NCBI GenBank assembly: GCA_946548065.1
Contig: CAMNPM010000005.1
Coordinates: 1-64,000 of the forward strand
Origin: an uncultured Prevotella sp.
GTDB lineage: Bacteria; Bacteroidota; Bacteroidia; Bacteroidales; Bacteroidaceae
Reading direction: 5' to 3'
DNA: 64,000 bases
The position numbers and the translations under genes are program-made. Positions 36,538 to 46,128 of the stretch are shown here, piece after piece. A model generated the notes under the pieces. The model ran no database searches, was not told the DNA's origin, and saw only the letters and a list, made by a program, of their open reading frames with translations. Each line of letters starts with the position of its first letter. The stretch's first letter is position 1.

Positions 36538-37509
36538 ATGACGATGATGAAACGGTATTGCACCATGTCCCTTCTACCCTTGACGGTACTGCTGTTGCTC
36601 AGCTGTACCCATAAGGACTTGGACTTCAGCGACCGTGCTTCCGTTCTCATCACCTACGACTGGAGCCAGAGTCGCGAGGCCTCGCCCGAGATGATGCGCG
36701 CCGCCGTGTTCTCCGACAATGTGCAGCCGGTTTTCTTCCCCTTCACGGGTTCGCAGGGTGGCACCGTCGACCTGGCCAAGGGTCACACCTACAGCTTCAT
36801 CGGCTATAACAGCGATACGGAGTATATCTATACCAACGGCTCAACCTACGACACCTTCGAGTTCTGCTGCATGCCCACCGATCTGGCCACCCTCTCGCCC
36901 ATGTTTGCGCCGCGCCGTGCCGGCGACAGCGGTGCACCGCGCGCCTTAGGTTCCGAGAACCTGGAGATAGTGTCCGAGCCCGACCCTCTGTGGTATGGCG
37001 TGTCGCCTGGCATAGCCATCAACGGCAGCGAGGTCATCACCATGCCCATGCGTTCGGCCGTACACTACTATACCTTTACTATTAAGAGTGTGCAGAACCT
37101 GAGCAACGTACAAGAAATCCTGGCCACGCTGTCGGGCATGTCGATGTCGTTCAACCCTTCACAGGGCAGATGCACACAGACCAACTGCATCATACCCTTC
37201 ACGATGGAGGCTACAGCCGATAATCAGCTTCGCGGCACGCTGCGCTCCTTTGGCTACTTCCCAAAGGCGGAGTATGCGCTGGAGGACACCAAGTCGCTGG
37301 TCGTCTACGTACAGACCGGCGACGGCCGCCGAATCTACTACACCTTCGATGTCACCGAGGCACTCGACGAGGCTGCCGTCACTCCGGGCTCCACTGATGT
37401 GGAGATAGAACTGAAGGAGCTGCCCATTCCCAAGCCACTCTACAACGGCAGCGGTCTGCACCCCACGGTAGACGGCTGGCAGGAGGTGGAAGTTGATATT
37501 GACCTATGA
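36538..37509 (+). CDS. DUF5119-type fimbrial lipoprotein
   Basis: This 323-aa lipoprotein has lipobox LLSC (Cys about 23) followed by THKDLDF and the strand LITYDWSQSREA, the pattern of DUF5119 (FimB/Mfa2-related) proteins. Two beta-rich domains follow. In Bacteroidales fimbriae, proteins in this position anchor or cap the fibre at the outer membrane. It lies directly before the probable major subunit. Anchor function is inferred from family and order. Confidence 0.78.
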   Translation: MTMMKRYCTMSLLPLTVLLLLSCTHKDLDFSDRASVLITYDWSQSREASPEMMRAAVFSDNVQPVFFPFTGSQGGTVDLAKGHTYSFIGYNSDTEYIYTNGSTYDTFEFCCMPTDLATLSPMFAPRRAGDSGAPRALGSENLEIVSEPDPLWYGVSPGIAINGSEVITMPMRSAVHYYTFTIKSVQNLSNVQEILATLSGMSMSFNPSQGRCTQTNCIIPFTMEATADNQLRGTLRSFGYFPKAEYALEDTKSLVVYVQTGDGRRIYYTFDVTEALDEAAVTPGSTDVEIELKELPIPKPLYNGSGLHPTVDGWQEVEVDIDL

Positions 37510-37581
37510 TGCATACAAATGATATAGGAATGTGATTATTAATTAATTTATTTATTGTTTAACTTTTAAATTTTCTGAGTT

Positions 37582-38835
37582 ATGAAGAAATTTATGTATT
37601 TAATTCCGCTCGCAGCCGTTGCTCTGGCATCGTGCTCGAACGAGTCGACCGATTCCCGGGAGCAGAGAACTGCTACTAACCCAGGAACCGCACTGAACAT
37701 CTTCCCCGCTGTGCAGGGATCTACTCGTGGTCAAATTACCACCGATGCTAATTTTGACAAATTTATTGTGAAAGCCTCTGCAGATGCTAATTTCTGGTAT
37801 GTTAACCAAGGTGCTGCAGCTCCTGACCCCTCAAATGCTTCATCCTACACTGTTTTAGGAACAGGCTTTACTGCTACTGTTACAAAGACGAATAACAAAT
37901 GGCAGATTCAGCCGACTGATCCCGTAGTTGATGATCCTGAGAATCCTAAGGATTATTACTGGAGCAGCAAGAGCATGACTTCTAGCTTTACAGCTTGGGC
38001 ACCGACAACCTTTAATCCTGAAAATGATTACACTGTCGAAAATGCAATTGTTGATCAGAAGGATATTGTTTACGCTTACAATTCTGGTGCTGCCAGTACC
38101 TTCACCAGCGGTGTGCCCATGAACTTCCAGCATGCACTGTCGCAGGTTGTCATCAAGGCTCTCAACAAGGACAATACCTATGAGATTAAGGTGGCTGGTG
38201 TCAAGCTGAACAACATTAAGAATAAGGGTCTGTTTAACATGGGTGATGTTGCAACTGCTACTACCTCTGGCGTATTCACATGGCCAGCAGATGTGTGGAC
38301 ACTGAGAAGTTCTTATGATACGTATTTGGTTGGTGCAAACGATGCAGCTGTAACAACGGCTGAAGCTGCATTCCCACCGATTACGCTTTCTTCTGCTGCA
38401 AAACAGCTGACCTCTCAGCCTTTCATTCTGATGCCTCAGACTACTGCTAAGGCCGACTTGACACAGCAGACTGTTTCTGGCGCTTATTTCTCAATCCTTG
38501 TTCAGGTAAGGTATAAGAGTGGTGAAAAACAAGGGAAAATGAAGTATCCTACAATGGATACAGATGCTGAAGCCCAGGGCTATTACGCTTATGTTGCTGT
38601 TCCTGTTGACATCGACTGGAAGCCTGGCTACAAGTACACCTACACACTGAACTTCTCGAAGGACGGTATTGGTAAGGTTGACCCCAAATACCCTGATAAT
38701 AAGCCTACCCCTTTAAATGGTTATCCAACTGCAGATGTGGAAGAGGGTGAGGACATTCTCGATGGTCCTGTACCCCTGTACTTCACAGTTACTGTTGAGG
38801 ACTGGACTGATGCCTTTGAGACTATTGGCATGTAA
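37582..38835 (+). CDS. Probable major fimbrillin subunit
   Basis: This 417-aa fimbrillin-family lipoprotein precursor has lipobox LASC (Cys 18) and a pro-peptide. Arg49 in QGSTRG fits the trypsin-like cleavage site that frees the donor/acceptor strand in FimA/Mfa1 maturation. The N-terminal domain includes the PMNFQHALSQVVIKA strand typical of fimbrillins. The C-terminus ends in VTVEDWTDAFETIGM, a short strand that could act in polymerisation. Codon use is visibly more AT-rich than in its neighbours and a strong hairpin follows the gene. Both fit a highly expressed major subunit. A TAACTTTT box near 37559 is a weak promoter candidate. Confidence 0.82.
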   Translation: MKKFMYLIPLAAVALASCSNESTDSREQRTATNPGTALNIFPAVQGSTRGQITTDANFDKFIVKASADANFWYVNQGAAAPDPSNASSYTVLGTGFTATVTKTNNKWQIQPTDPVVDDPENPKDYYWSSKSMTSSFTAWAPTTFNPENDYTVENAIVDQKDIVYAYNSGAASTFTSGVPMNFQHALSQVVIKALNKDNTYEIKVAGVKLNNIKNKGLFNMGDVATATTSGVFTWPADVWTLRSSYDTYLVGANDAAVTTAEAAFPPITLSSAAKQLTSQPFILMPQTTAKADLTQQTVSGAYFSILVQVRYKSGEKQGKMKYPTMDTDAEAQGYYAYVAVPVDIDWKPGYKYTYTLNFSKDGIGKVDPKYPDNKPTPLNGYPTADVEEGEDILDGPVPLYFTVTVEDWTDAFETIGM

Positions 38836-38859
38836 TTGTTAACCTAAACCATGTATTGT

Positions 38860-38889
38860 TGCAGCGGGAGCATTCCCGCTCCCGCTGCA
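38860..38889 (+). terminator. Hairpin after the major fimbrillin gene (attenuator or partial terminator)
   Basis: TGCAGCGGGAGC (38860-38871) and GCTCCCGCTGCA (38878-38889) form a perfect 12-bp stem with a 6-nt loop. Only a weak run (ATTTTAA) follows. This fits partial termination or 3'-end protection that makes more major-subunit mRNA than downstream mRNA. Confidence 0.75.
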
Positions 38890-38922
38890 CATTTTAACAA
38901 AAAAAGGACGAATTCATAGCGT

Positions 38923-40170
38923 ATGAAAGGTTTTCTGTTTCCAATTTTAACTTTGTTTGCTGCGACCGTGCTTCTTGGTTGCAGTCAGGATGACTCTGCC
39001 GACGACGGCGGCATGGCTTATTCAGACAAGCCTGTCTACTTCCTGGCTGCTACCAACGACGCATCAGCCACTCGCGGCTCGGTGATTGCTGCAGGCGACC
39101 TTCCTACAAGTCTGTCGTTTCGCGTCTATGCCACCCAGCAGCGGCGACAAGGCGATACGCCGGTAGACGACGACATTACTGAATTCATCAACCCCGGTGC
39201 TTCGTCTACTGATAATGTGGTGACCTACCAGCAGGTGGATGTCCATGCCGGCACCACCTACGCACCCTATTATGTCGGTGTGTGGAAGACGAACGTGGAG
39301 TATCTGTGGCCGCAGGACACGAGGTTTGTCAACTTCTACGCCGTACATCCCGCTGAGGCCCCGGCCATTAATAACATACTTGCTAGCAAGAGTATCGTCT
39401 ACGACGGAAGCACGGAGGCGTTGTCGCTCAAGGGACAGTACGACCTGATGTATGCCGCTGTCAGGACGCGCCGCGACGACGGAATGTTCACGCAGCAGCT
39501 CGACCTCCTGCCCGACAACCGCGCCGTGGCCCTGGAGTTCCATCACCTGCTGTCGCGCATCTCGTTCTATGGCCGACTGTCGGAAGAACTGGCAAGCTAT
39601 GGCTGGAAGGTGCAGATACAAGACATCAGCATCTGCAATGTCAACGTGGCCGGTACACTGACCTTTGCCGACAATCCCGCCGACGGGGCTGCGCTGACAC
39701 CGGCCGCCACGCCGGTACGCCGGAGCATCGCGATGGTGATGAACAATGCCGACGAGGGTGCACACCTGACACTGTCGACAACCGCTGTGGAGCAGGATGC
39801 CGAAGGGAAAAATATCCCCTTGACGTCGCCCACCGACGTGGCCATGCTGATGCCGCAGACGCTGACAGCATGGAACTTCGCCACGGAGACCAGCGGCACC
39901 ACCACGCCCGCTACCACGGGCGGCTACCTGGCCATCAAGATGCGCATCGTAGACGGCGATGGACGCTATCACCTGGGAACGGCCTCGAGCTACGAAACGA
40001 TGTTCTCACCCTTCCCCATCAACTGGAGCGCGTCGAACAACTACGCCTATACACTCAGCTTCGGACTAGGCCTGAATGCCAAGGGTATCTCGAAGAAACA
40101 ACCCATCGCCATCGAGTGTGCCATCACCCCCTGGACCACTGCTGAGGTGTCGGGAACAGCGACACATTGA
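38923..40170 (+). CDS. Fimbrillin-family lipoprotein
   Basis: Of 415 aa, the lipobox is LLGC (Cys 20) and Arg51 lies in DASATRGSV. The core LEFHHLLSRISFYG is the fimbrillin strand motif shared with its neighbours, and the C-terminus ends in ITPWTTAEVSGTATH. It is the first gene after the hairpin and a candidate minor or tip-proximal subunit. Confidence 0.8.
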   Translation: MKGFLFPILTLFAATVLLGCSQDDSADDGGMAYSDKPVYFLAATNDASATRGSVIAAGDLPTSLSFRVYATQQRRQGDTPVDDDITEFINPGASSTDNVVTYQQVDVHAGTTYAPYYVGVWKTNVEYLWPQDTRFVNFYAVHPAEAPAINNILASKSIVYDGSTEALSLKGQYDLMYAAVRTRRDDGMFTQQLDLLPDNRAVALEFHHLLSRISFYGRLSEELASYGWKVQIQDISICNVNVAGTLTFADNPADGAALTPAATPVRRSIAMVMNNADEGAHLTLSTTAVEQDAEGKNIPLTSPTDVAMLMPQTLTAWNFATETSGTTTPATTGGYLAIKMRIVDGDGRYHLGTASSYETMFSPFPINWSASNNYAYTLSFGLGLNAKGISKKQPIAIECAITPWTTAEVSGTATH

Positions 40171-40225
40171 CGTAAAACTGCAACGCTTTAACGTGAAACA
40201 AGGATACTAAAATAAGAATAAAGAT

Positions 40226-41296
40226 ATGAAAGCAAACGACAGAACCCTGATAGTTGCACTCGCTGCAATGCTGCTTCCGGCCTTGACGGCATGCCAGCAC
40301 GACAAGCTGATAGAGCGAGAGCAGTCGACTCCCACAGCGTTGCAGGTACCGTTGCAGCTCACCAGCGGCATCTTGAGCACAGTGACCCGTGCCTACGATT
40401 CCTCATGGGAGACCGGCGACGAGATAGGAGTCTTCACCGTCAAGGCCGGAAGCACCAACACGGCAGACATCACCCGCAGTGGCACCTACGAAGATGCCAA
40501 CATCTGCTATAAGCTCTCTGACCATGCAGGCGAAACCGCTACAGCTTCCGGTGGTGGCTACTCCTATAACTATCAGAGCTTCTCTCCTGCCGACAAGGTC
40601 ACCATAGGTGCGCAGCAGGAAGACAAGAAGATCTACCTCCCCATCGACGGCAGCGACGTCGATGTCTATGCCTACTATCCCTACGACTCCGAAGCAACGG
40701 CCTCCGCCAAGACCATCACCCTCGAGACCGACCAAACCCTCGCCGGACAGAAGACCTACGACCTCATGTCAGCCAAAGCTGACAAATGCGACGACGGCAA
40801 CAATCCCATCAACCTCGACCACACCGCCGCCCGGCTCCTCTTCCGCCACGAACTGAGCAAGGTGCTGATAAAAGTGAAAGCAGGTAAGGGCTATAGCAAT
40901 GCCGACCTTGCCAACGTTGCAGTGGAGCTGCAAGGACAGGCCACTACTGCAACGTTCCATCCTCTTACCAGGACTCTTGATGTTGGTGAAGCCACAGGAA
41001 CCATCACGCCCTACAAACTGATTACTGGTGATCCTGACTACAGCAAACTGGGAGATTCCTATTATATCTACCGGGCTTTGGTGATGCCTACAACAACGGC
41101 CAGCGGCTCTGTTATTATTACTGTAGGTTCAACGACCACTGCTTCGTTCTCGTACTCCTTCCCACAGGCTTTGCCTGCCGGCTACGAAACAGTCTTTACA
41201 TTGACCCTGCAAGCCACGGGCATGATAGTAACAGCTGCCATTACTCCCTGGTCAGAATCAAGTTCAGTTCCTGAAACGCCACTATATGAACAATAA
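40226..41296 (+). CDS. Fimbrillin-family lipoprotein
   Basis: Of 356 aa, the lipobox LTAC has Cys 23 and Arg55 is in STVTRAYDSSWETGDEIGVF, the classical fimbrillin N-terminal signature. LLFRHELSKVLIKVKAG is the conserved second strand pair. It ends with ITPWSESSSVPETPLYEQ. The stop codon lies inside the next gene (11-bp overlap), implying coupled translation. Confidence 0.85.
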   Translation: MKANDRTLIVALAAMLLPALTACQHDKLIEREQSTPTALQVPLQLTSGILSTVTRAYDSSWETGDEIGVFTVKAGSTNTADITRSGTYEDANICYKLSDHAGETATASGGGYSYNYQSFSPADKVTIGAQQEDKKIYLPIDGSDVDVYAYYPYDSEATASAKTITLETDQTLAGQKTYDLMSAKADKCDDGNNPINLDHTAARLLFRHELSKVLIKVKAGKGYSNADLANVAVELQGQATTATFHPLTRTLDVGEATGTITPYKLITGDPDYSKLGDSYYIYRALVMPTTTASGSVIITVGSTTTASFSYSFPQALPAGYETVFTLTLQATGMIVTAAITPWSESSSVPETPLYEQ

Positions 41297-42365
41297 AAAT
41301 ATATATATGATCAAAGAATTCGTATCCGGCTTGGGGATAGTGACCGCTGCCTTCATTGTGGCAGTGGGGCTGTCGGCATGTTCTTCCGATGATGCAACAG
41401 CAGACAACTCTTCAGCAGTTACGAAAAAGGGAGTGGGAGATGCCGTAAACTTTACTGTTGTTACAGCCGGAGGTTCAACGACACGTGCATTCTCTACGCT
41501 CGACAACTATTGGACCATGAACGACCTGATGGCCGTCCGTGAAGGCAGTACGGTTTACCAATACAAAGCTGCATCATCGAGTACATCCAGTGGTAGCCGG
41601 GTCTCGATAGTGCCGAATACAGACGATGCCTATACCTGGTCGCCAGAAGTCACGCAGCGCACGTTCAGTGCCTGGTATCCATACAGTAGCACCCCACCTT
41701 CCAGTGTGGCTGGGGTTACTGACCAGCGCAGCGATAACCTCGGAAGATCAGAAAACTGGGGAACGATGACCAACACTCAGTATAATAATCTCGACTTGCT
41801 CTATGCCCCCGATGTTGCGGTTAGTTACAAGCAGCCTGTCGACTTGGTGTTCTACCACCAGATGTGTCGTATTGTCGTCACTGTCAATTCCACTGGTACA
41901 AAGGGTTCTAAGCCTGTCACATCCGTCACGTTTGGCAAAAACAATATAGCCGCAGGCGGCACTCTTACTCCTGGATATACAGGGGCTGAAGGTTCTACTG
42001 CATCATGGAGCATCACGCAGAATACGAGTGTGCAGATGCGCCTGGTCAATATCATTGCCGTGGACAATCCAACCACCATCAGGCAATACACCTATGAGTG
42101 CATCGTACCGCCACAGTCGTTGGCAGCCTCAGAAGTACTCTTCCAGATTACCACCACCGCCTCTGACAATACGACCACGACAACGGAATACAAACCGGGC
42201 GATGTGTATCAGGATGCTCCTGACTTCCGGGCTGGTTATCAGTATAACTTCATGCTGACGCTAAGCCGTGCGGGACTAATCAGTATATCTACTGTAAGTG
42301 TCAACAACTGGGCAACGGAGAACGTCAACGGCCTGACGGCAACTGTGCCTGATGCAGGATATTAA
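41286..42365 (+). CDS. Fimbrillin-family lipoprotein
   Basis: This 359-aa protein from ATG 41286 has an alternative ATG 41307 (MIKEFVSGLG) that gives a more usual signal peptide. The lipobox is LSAC. Arg67 in GGSTTRAFS is the predicted maturation site, and VFYHQMCRIVVTV is the conserved strand. The C-terminus has VNNWATENVNGLTATV. Minor pilin role inferred from family and position. Confidence 0.82.
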   Translation: MNNKNIYMIKEFVSGLGIVTAAFIVAVGLSACSSDDATADNSSAVTKKGVGDAVNFTVVTAGGSTTRAFSTLDNYWTMNDLMAVREGSTVYQYKAASSSTSSGSRVSIVPNTDDAYTWSPEVTQRTFSAWYPYSSTPPSSVAGVTDQRSDNLGRSENWGTMTNTQYNNLDLLYAPDVAVSYKQPVDLVFYHQMCRIVVTVNSTGTKGSKPVTSVTFGKNNIAAGGTLTPGYTGAEGSTASWSITQNTSVQMRLVNIIAVDNPTTIRQYTYECIVPPQSLAASEVLFQITTTASDNTTTTTEYKPGDVYQDAPDFRAGYQYNFMLTLSRAGLISISTVSVNNWATENVNGLTATVPDAGY

Positions 42366-42402
42366 TATGGATATTGACGAATGGACAATAAATGAATAGT
42401 AG

Positions 42403-43458
42403 ATGATGAACAGAAATATTATAAATATATTGTGGGCCTTACTCATTTTGCAGATGACGGCCTGCTCAGCAGACGAGGAGCAGAAGTCAGGCATCGCCAA
42501 TGGCAAAGATCGTATAATCCGGTTTACCGCCAGTGTGTCGGCACCTGTCTATAGCAAAGAGGGTTTTACCCGTGCATGGGCTGATGAGTATAATGACCGC
42601 CTGCCCATCAATGCAACCATATTTGTCTATCTCTATGCCTATAATGACGCAGAGTCTCCAGCATTGAATGTAGCCACCGATCAGTTTGGCAATAGTATTA
42701 CTAGATTTACTTATGCAACCCAGAGTGAAGTGGATGTCGCCTCAGGGCGTTCGCCTCTTGCACAGACCTACCCCACAGTATCAGATATTTCTTCTAATGA
42801 CCCTGAAGACGCATTGCCGAAGTTCCCTGCATCATTGAGTAACGACGGCTATGTTGAAGCCGTTGCTATCTTCCTGCCGGAAGATGCTAATGCTAATATG
42901 TCCGGTGAGACGCTTACCTTTACTGCTCCAGCCGACCAGACTACTCAGGCCAGTGTAATAAAAGCCGATTTGCTGACCAACGAGGTATCATCGACTTCAA
43001 AAACCTCCACAGCAGCTATCAATCTTGACATGCGTCACCGCATGTGTAAGGTGTTAGTGCAGTTTACTCCCACCGAGGGTCTCACCCAGGAGAATATGCC
43101 TAATTTCACCTATTTGGTGGAGAATGTGAAGACGGAGCTAAGTGTGTCGCTTCCGAGTGGCACTGTGACTACTACAGGTTCTACGGGCAATGTCAATGCC
43201 ATGGTAGGCGAACCCTTCTTCATTGCGCCTCAAACCATTGCGGCAGGCACAGAACTGCTTAAGTTCAACCTTCGCAACATCGGAGGAACGGCAACAGGTA
43301 TAAAGAATGTCACGCTCAAGCCCACCACCAACCTAGAGTTCCGCGAGGGCGTGTACTATGTCTTAAATGTCAGCGTTGGTGTGCGCTACATCAATCTCAC
43401 CACCACCATCAAAGATTGGACGGGAGAAACCATCATATTTGATAAAAAGTTGCTTTAG
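42403..43458 (+). CDS. Fimbrillin-family lipoprotein
   Basis: Of 351 aa, the lipobox MTAC has Cys 21 and Arg57 is in KEGFTRAWADEYNDRLP. LDMRHRMCKVLVQFTP matches the fimbrillin core, and the C-terminus has TTIKDWTGETIIFDKKLL. It is the last subunit-sized fimbrillin before the two giant proteins. Confidence 0.82.
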   Translation: MMNRNIINILWALLILQMTACSADEEQKSGIANGKDRIIRFTASVSAPVYSKEGFTRAWADEYNDRLPINATIFVYLYAYNDAESPALNVATDQFGNSITRFTYATQSEVDVASGRSPLAQTYPTVSDISSNDPEDALPKFPASLSNDGYVEAVAIFLPEDANANMSGETLTFTAPADQTTQASVIKADLLTNEVSSTSKTSTAAINLDMRHRMCKVLVQFTPTEGLTQENMPNFTYLVENVKTELSVSLPSGTVTTTGSTGNVNAMVGEPFFIAPQTIAAGTELLKFNLRNIGGTATGIKNVTLKPTTNLEFREGVYYVLNVSVGVRYINLTTTIKDWTGETIIFDKKLL

Positions 43459-43504
43459 GTGTTTGTCATACAGCATAAAAATTGTTCGAAATGGATAAAT
43501 TCAG

Positions 43505-46114
43505 ATGATGATGAAAAGACTTAGAAATAATGTATGTATATTGATGACCTTAGCAGGGCTTGCCAGTTGTACATCTGAGCATATGCTGTGGAACGACAGT
43601 CAAGCCATTCGACTTGCCGTAAGCAGTCAGCAGATGACGCGTGGAACAAGTGGCCAGGCCAGTCAGAACACCTGTTTTGACGAAGGGGCACAGCTCTGTG
43701 TCAACATAGCGACAAGCGATGCTACAACAATTGCCGGCAATCAGATATTTACTGCTTCGGCCCCTTCTTCGGGTGTCAATACGCTGACCCCACCCGACCA
43801 GTCGCGCCCGCCATATTATCCTAACGGCGACGAGACCGTGACCATCAAGGCATACTACCCCAGCAGTGTCACGAGTTCGACAACGGCGTTCTCCGTTCAG
43901 ACCAATCAGAGCACGTCGACCAATAGCGAAACAACTGACCCCTATAAATTGTCAGACTTGATGACTGCCACGCTGACAGGACAGACAAAGACGGCTGAGA
44001 CGGTCAATCTGCAAATGCATCACCGTATGGCAAGAATCTCAGTAAGTGCCACAGTCACCGACAATCTGATTATCAAGGGTATCACGCTGAAAAATGTACA
44101 GACCAGTGCCGCTTACAATAGCAGTGCCAACACATGGTCGGGTACGGGCGAGACCGGCTCCATCACGGTGGCAACAGCTGCTGAAAGTGAGAATCTATCT
44201 ACACTCAGCGGTGTTGCACTCTTCCCCAGTCAGACTATTGAGGGTAAAGAGTTTATTTGGGTAGAAACCAATCGAGGCACCGCAAAGTTTGTGGTGACCT
44301 CAAAACTGTTCCAAGAAGGATATGACTATACAGTAGCCTTGGAAGTTGGGTTACAAAACCTTTCCATGACAGGAGCTATTACGGACTGGAATGCCGCGAC
44401 AGGTCTGGCTACAGTCACGAAAGTTAATAAGTTCGGAATGTATATCGAGGCCATCTCTGGTGAATATACTTACAACGGGACGGCGCAGACCCCGACAGGT
44501 ATTACCGTCAAATACAAGACGGACACAGACGAAAAGACACTAGTCAAGGATATAGACTATACGTTAGCTCTGTATAACAACACTAACGTAGGTGAGGCAT
44601 TGGTAGTGGCGGAAGGGCTACTGAGCGCTAATGGCGACTTTAGGGGCTCTGCCGCAGTGCAATCGTTTGTTATCGGACAGGCAACGCCCAGCATGACGTT
44701 TACAACCACTGGTACCGTCAGTCAGGAGTTTGACTGGGGCGGTACCTATACCAACAGACTTTCGGCGGGCAGTACTTATGACGGCACGATGACATGGTCG
44801 TCGAGCGATGTTTCAGTGGCAACGGTTGACGGTAACGGGGTCGTGACGTTCTCGAAGCCTGGCACGATTACTATCAGGGTGGAGAACGACGGCAGCGGCA
44901 ACTATTCGGCCACGTCGGCACAATATATGCTTAACATCACCAAGCGCAGTTTCAAGAATCATGCCAGCATCAAGGGGTTCGGCGAATACGTCGATACGTA
45001 TACTGGCGAAGAAAAGAAACCTGTACCTGTAGTCTACGACGATTACGACGAGAGCTCGAGTACCTTCAAGCAGCGCCTGTTTGAGGAACAGTACCATTTT
45101 ACCTCGGCCTACTCCAACAATATCAACGCGGGCACCAATACAGCCACCATTACGCTGACGGGTGCAGGAACCTATTACGACAATACCACCGTCTCAAAAA
45201 CCTTCAGCATCTCGAAGGTAACACCCGTCATCACGATGACCACCACGGCTAAGACCATCGGTATCGGCGGCACTTACCAGTGTGATGCTACAACGACATA
45301 CGGAACGGTCAGCTATACCTCGAGCAACACGTCAGTAGCTACGGTCAACAGTACTGGTCTCGTCTCCGTGCGTGCTGTCGGTACAGCCACGATTACGGCA
45401 TCTGTGGCAGCCGACGACAACTGGAATGCCGCCACTTCGAAGACCATCACCATCACGGGTAAGGAGCAGAAGGAGGAGTGGACAACGGTGGGCGCACATA
45501 CCTATACTTGTCCGGAGACAGCCGTCTATACCTTCGAGGTCGTTGGTGGAGCAGGAGGCTCTATGAACCGTGGTAGAGGTGGCAAGGCAGGTTTTATGAA
45601 AGCCTCAAAGACGCTTACCAAGGGTACGGTGATTTACCTTTATGTAGGCGCAGGCGGCCAGGGTGGCTATAACACGATGGCCGGCGGTCAGAATGGTAGT
45701 TCAGACGGTAACGGTGGTGCAGGAGGCTCCTATCAGGGTGGTTCCGGTGGTGCCAGCTCTGAAGTACGCATTGGCGGTACGGCAGCCTCATACCGTCAGC
45801 TTGTGGCTGGCGGTGGCGGTGGCGCATTGAGTTCATGGGGCGCAGGCAAGGAGGGCGGCTCCGGTTCGGCAGGTAATGCCTCGGGTACTAACGGCGAGGC
45901 TGCTACAGCAAGTTACGGTGCTGGTGGCGGCGGTGGCTACAATGGTGGCAAGAACGGTGCCTATGGCGGTGGCTATGGCGGTTCTAACTATATTGAGTCT
46001 AGCTGGACGCACATTAGCAGTGGTGTTTCGGATAATGGACCTTCTAAATCTTCTGAGGCTACAACTTCTGCAGTATATAATGGATATATCAAAATGACTT
46101 ACGCGTTTGAGTAA
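43505..46114 (+). CDS. Giant fimbrial tip-like protein with Ig-like and ALK-type glycine-rich domains
   Basis: Of 869 aa, a lipobox LASC (Cys 22) and Arg46 in QQMTRG lead a fimbrillin-like region (to about 300). It contains LQMHHRMARISVSA. Two cycles of an MBG-like plus a BIG_2-like Ig domain follow (about 310-650), with WSSSDVSVATVDGNGVV and YTSSNTSVATVNSTGLV. The C-terminal 210 residues are glycine-rich. They open with TYTCPETAVYTFEVVGGAGG and are punctuated by GAGGQGG and GAGGGGG. This is the pattern of the ALK/LTK-type glycine-rich domain. It is likely a surface adhesin at a fibre tip; the binding target is unknown. Confidence 0.75.
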   Translation: MMMKRLRNNVCILMTLAGLASCTSEHMLWNDSQAIRLAVSSQQMTRGTSGQASQNTCFDEGAQLCVNIATSDATTIAGNQIFTASAPSSGVNTLTPPDQSRPPYYPNGDETVTIKAYYPSSVTSSTTAFSVQTNQSTSTNSETTDPYKLSDLMTATLTGQTKTAETVNLQMHHRMARISVSATVTDNLIIKGITLKNVQTSAAYNSSANTWSGTGETGSITVATAAESENLSTLSGVALFPSQTIEGKEFIWVETNRGTAKFVVTSKLFQEGYDYTVALEVGLQNLSMTGAITDWNAATGLATVTKVNKFGMYIEAISGEYTYNGTAQTPTGITVKYKTDTDEKTLVKDIDYTLALYNNTNVGEALVVAEGLLSANGDFRGSAAVQSFVIGQATPSMTFTTTGTVSQEFDWGGTYTNRLSAGSTYDGTMTWSSSDVSVATVDGNGVVTFSKPGTITIRVENDGSGNYSATSAQYMLNITKRSFKNHASIKGFGEYVDTYTGEEKKPVPVVYDDYDESSSTFKQRLFEEQYHFTSAYSNNINAGTNTATITLTGAGTYYDNTTVSKTFSISKVTPVITMTTTAKTIGIGGTYQCDATTTYGTVSYTSSNTSVATVNSTGLVSVRAVGTATITASVAADDNWNAATSKTITITGKEQKEEWTTVGAHTYTCPETAVYTFEVVGGAGGSMNRGRGGKAGFMKASKTLTKGTVIYLYVGAGGQGGYNTMAGGQNGSSDGNGGAGGSYQGGSGGASSEVRIGGTAASYRQLVAGGGGGALSSWGAGKEGGSGSAGNASGTNGEAATASYGAGGGGGYNGGKNGAYGGGYGGSNYIESSWTHISSGVSDNGPSKSSEATTSAVYNGYIKMTYAFE

Positions 46115-46128
46115 TAATAAAGAGATTC

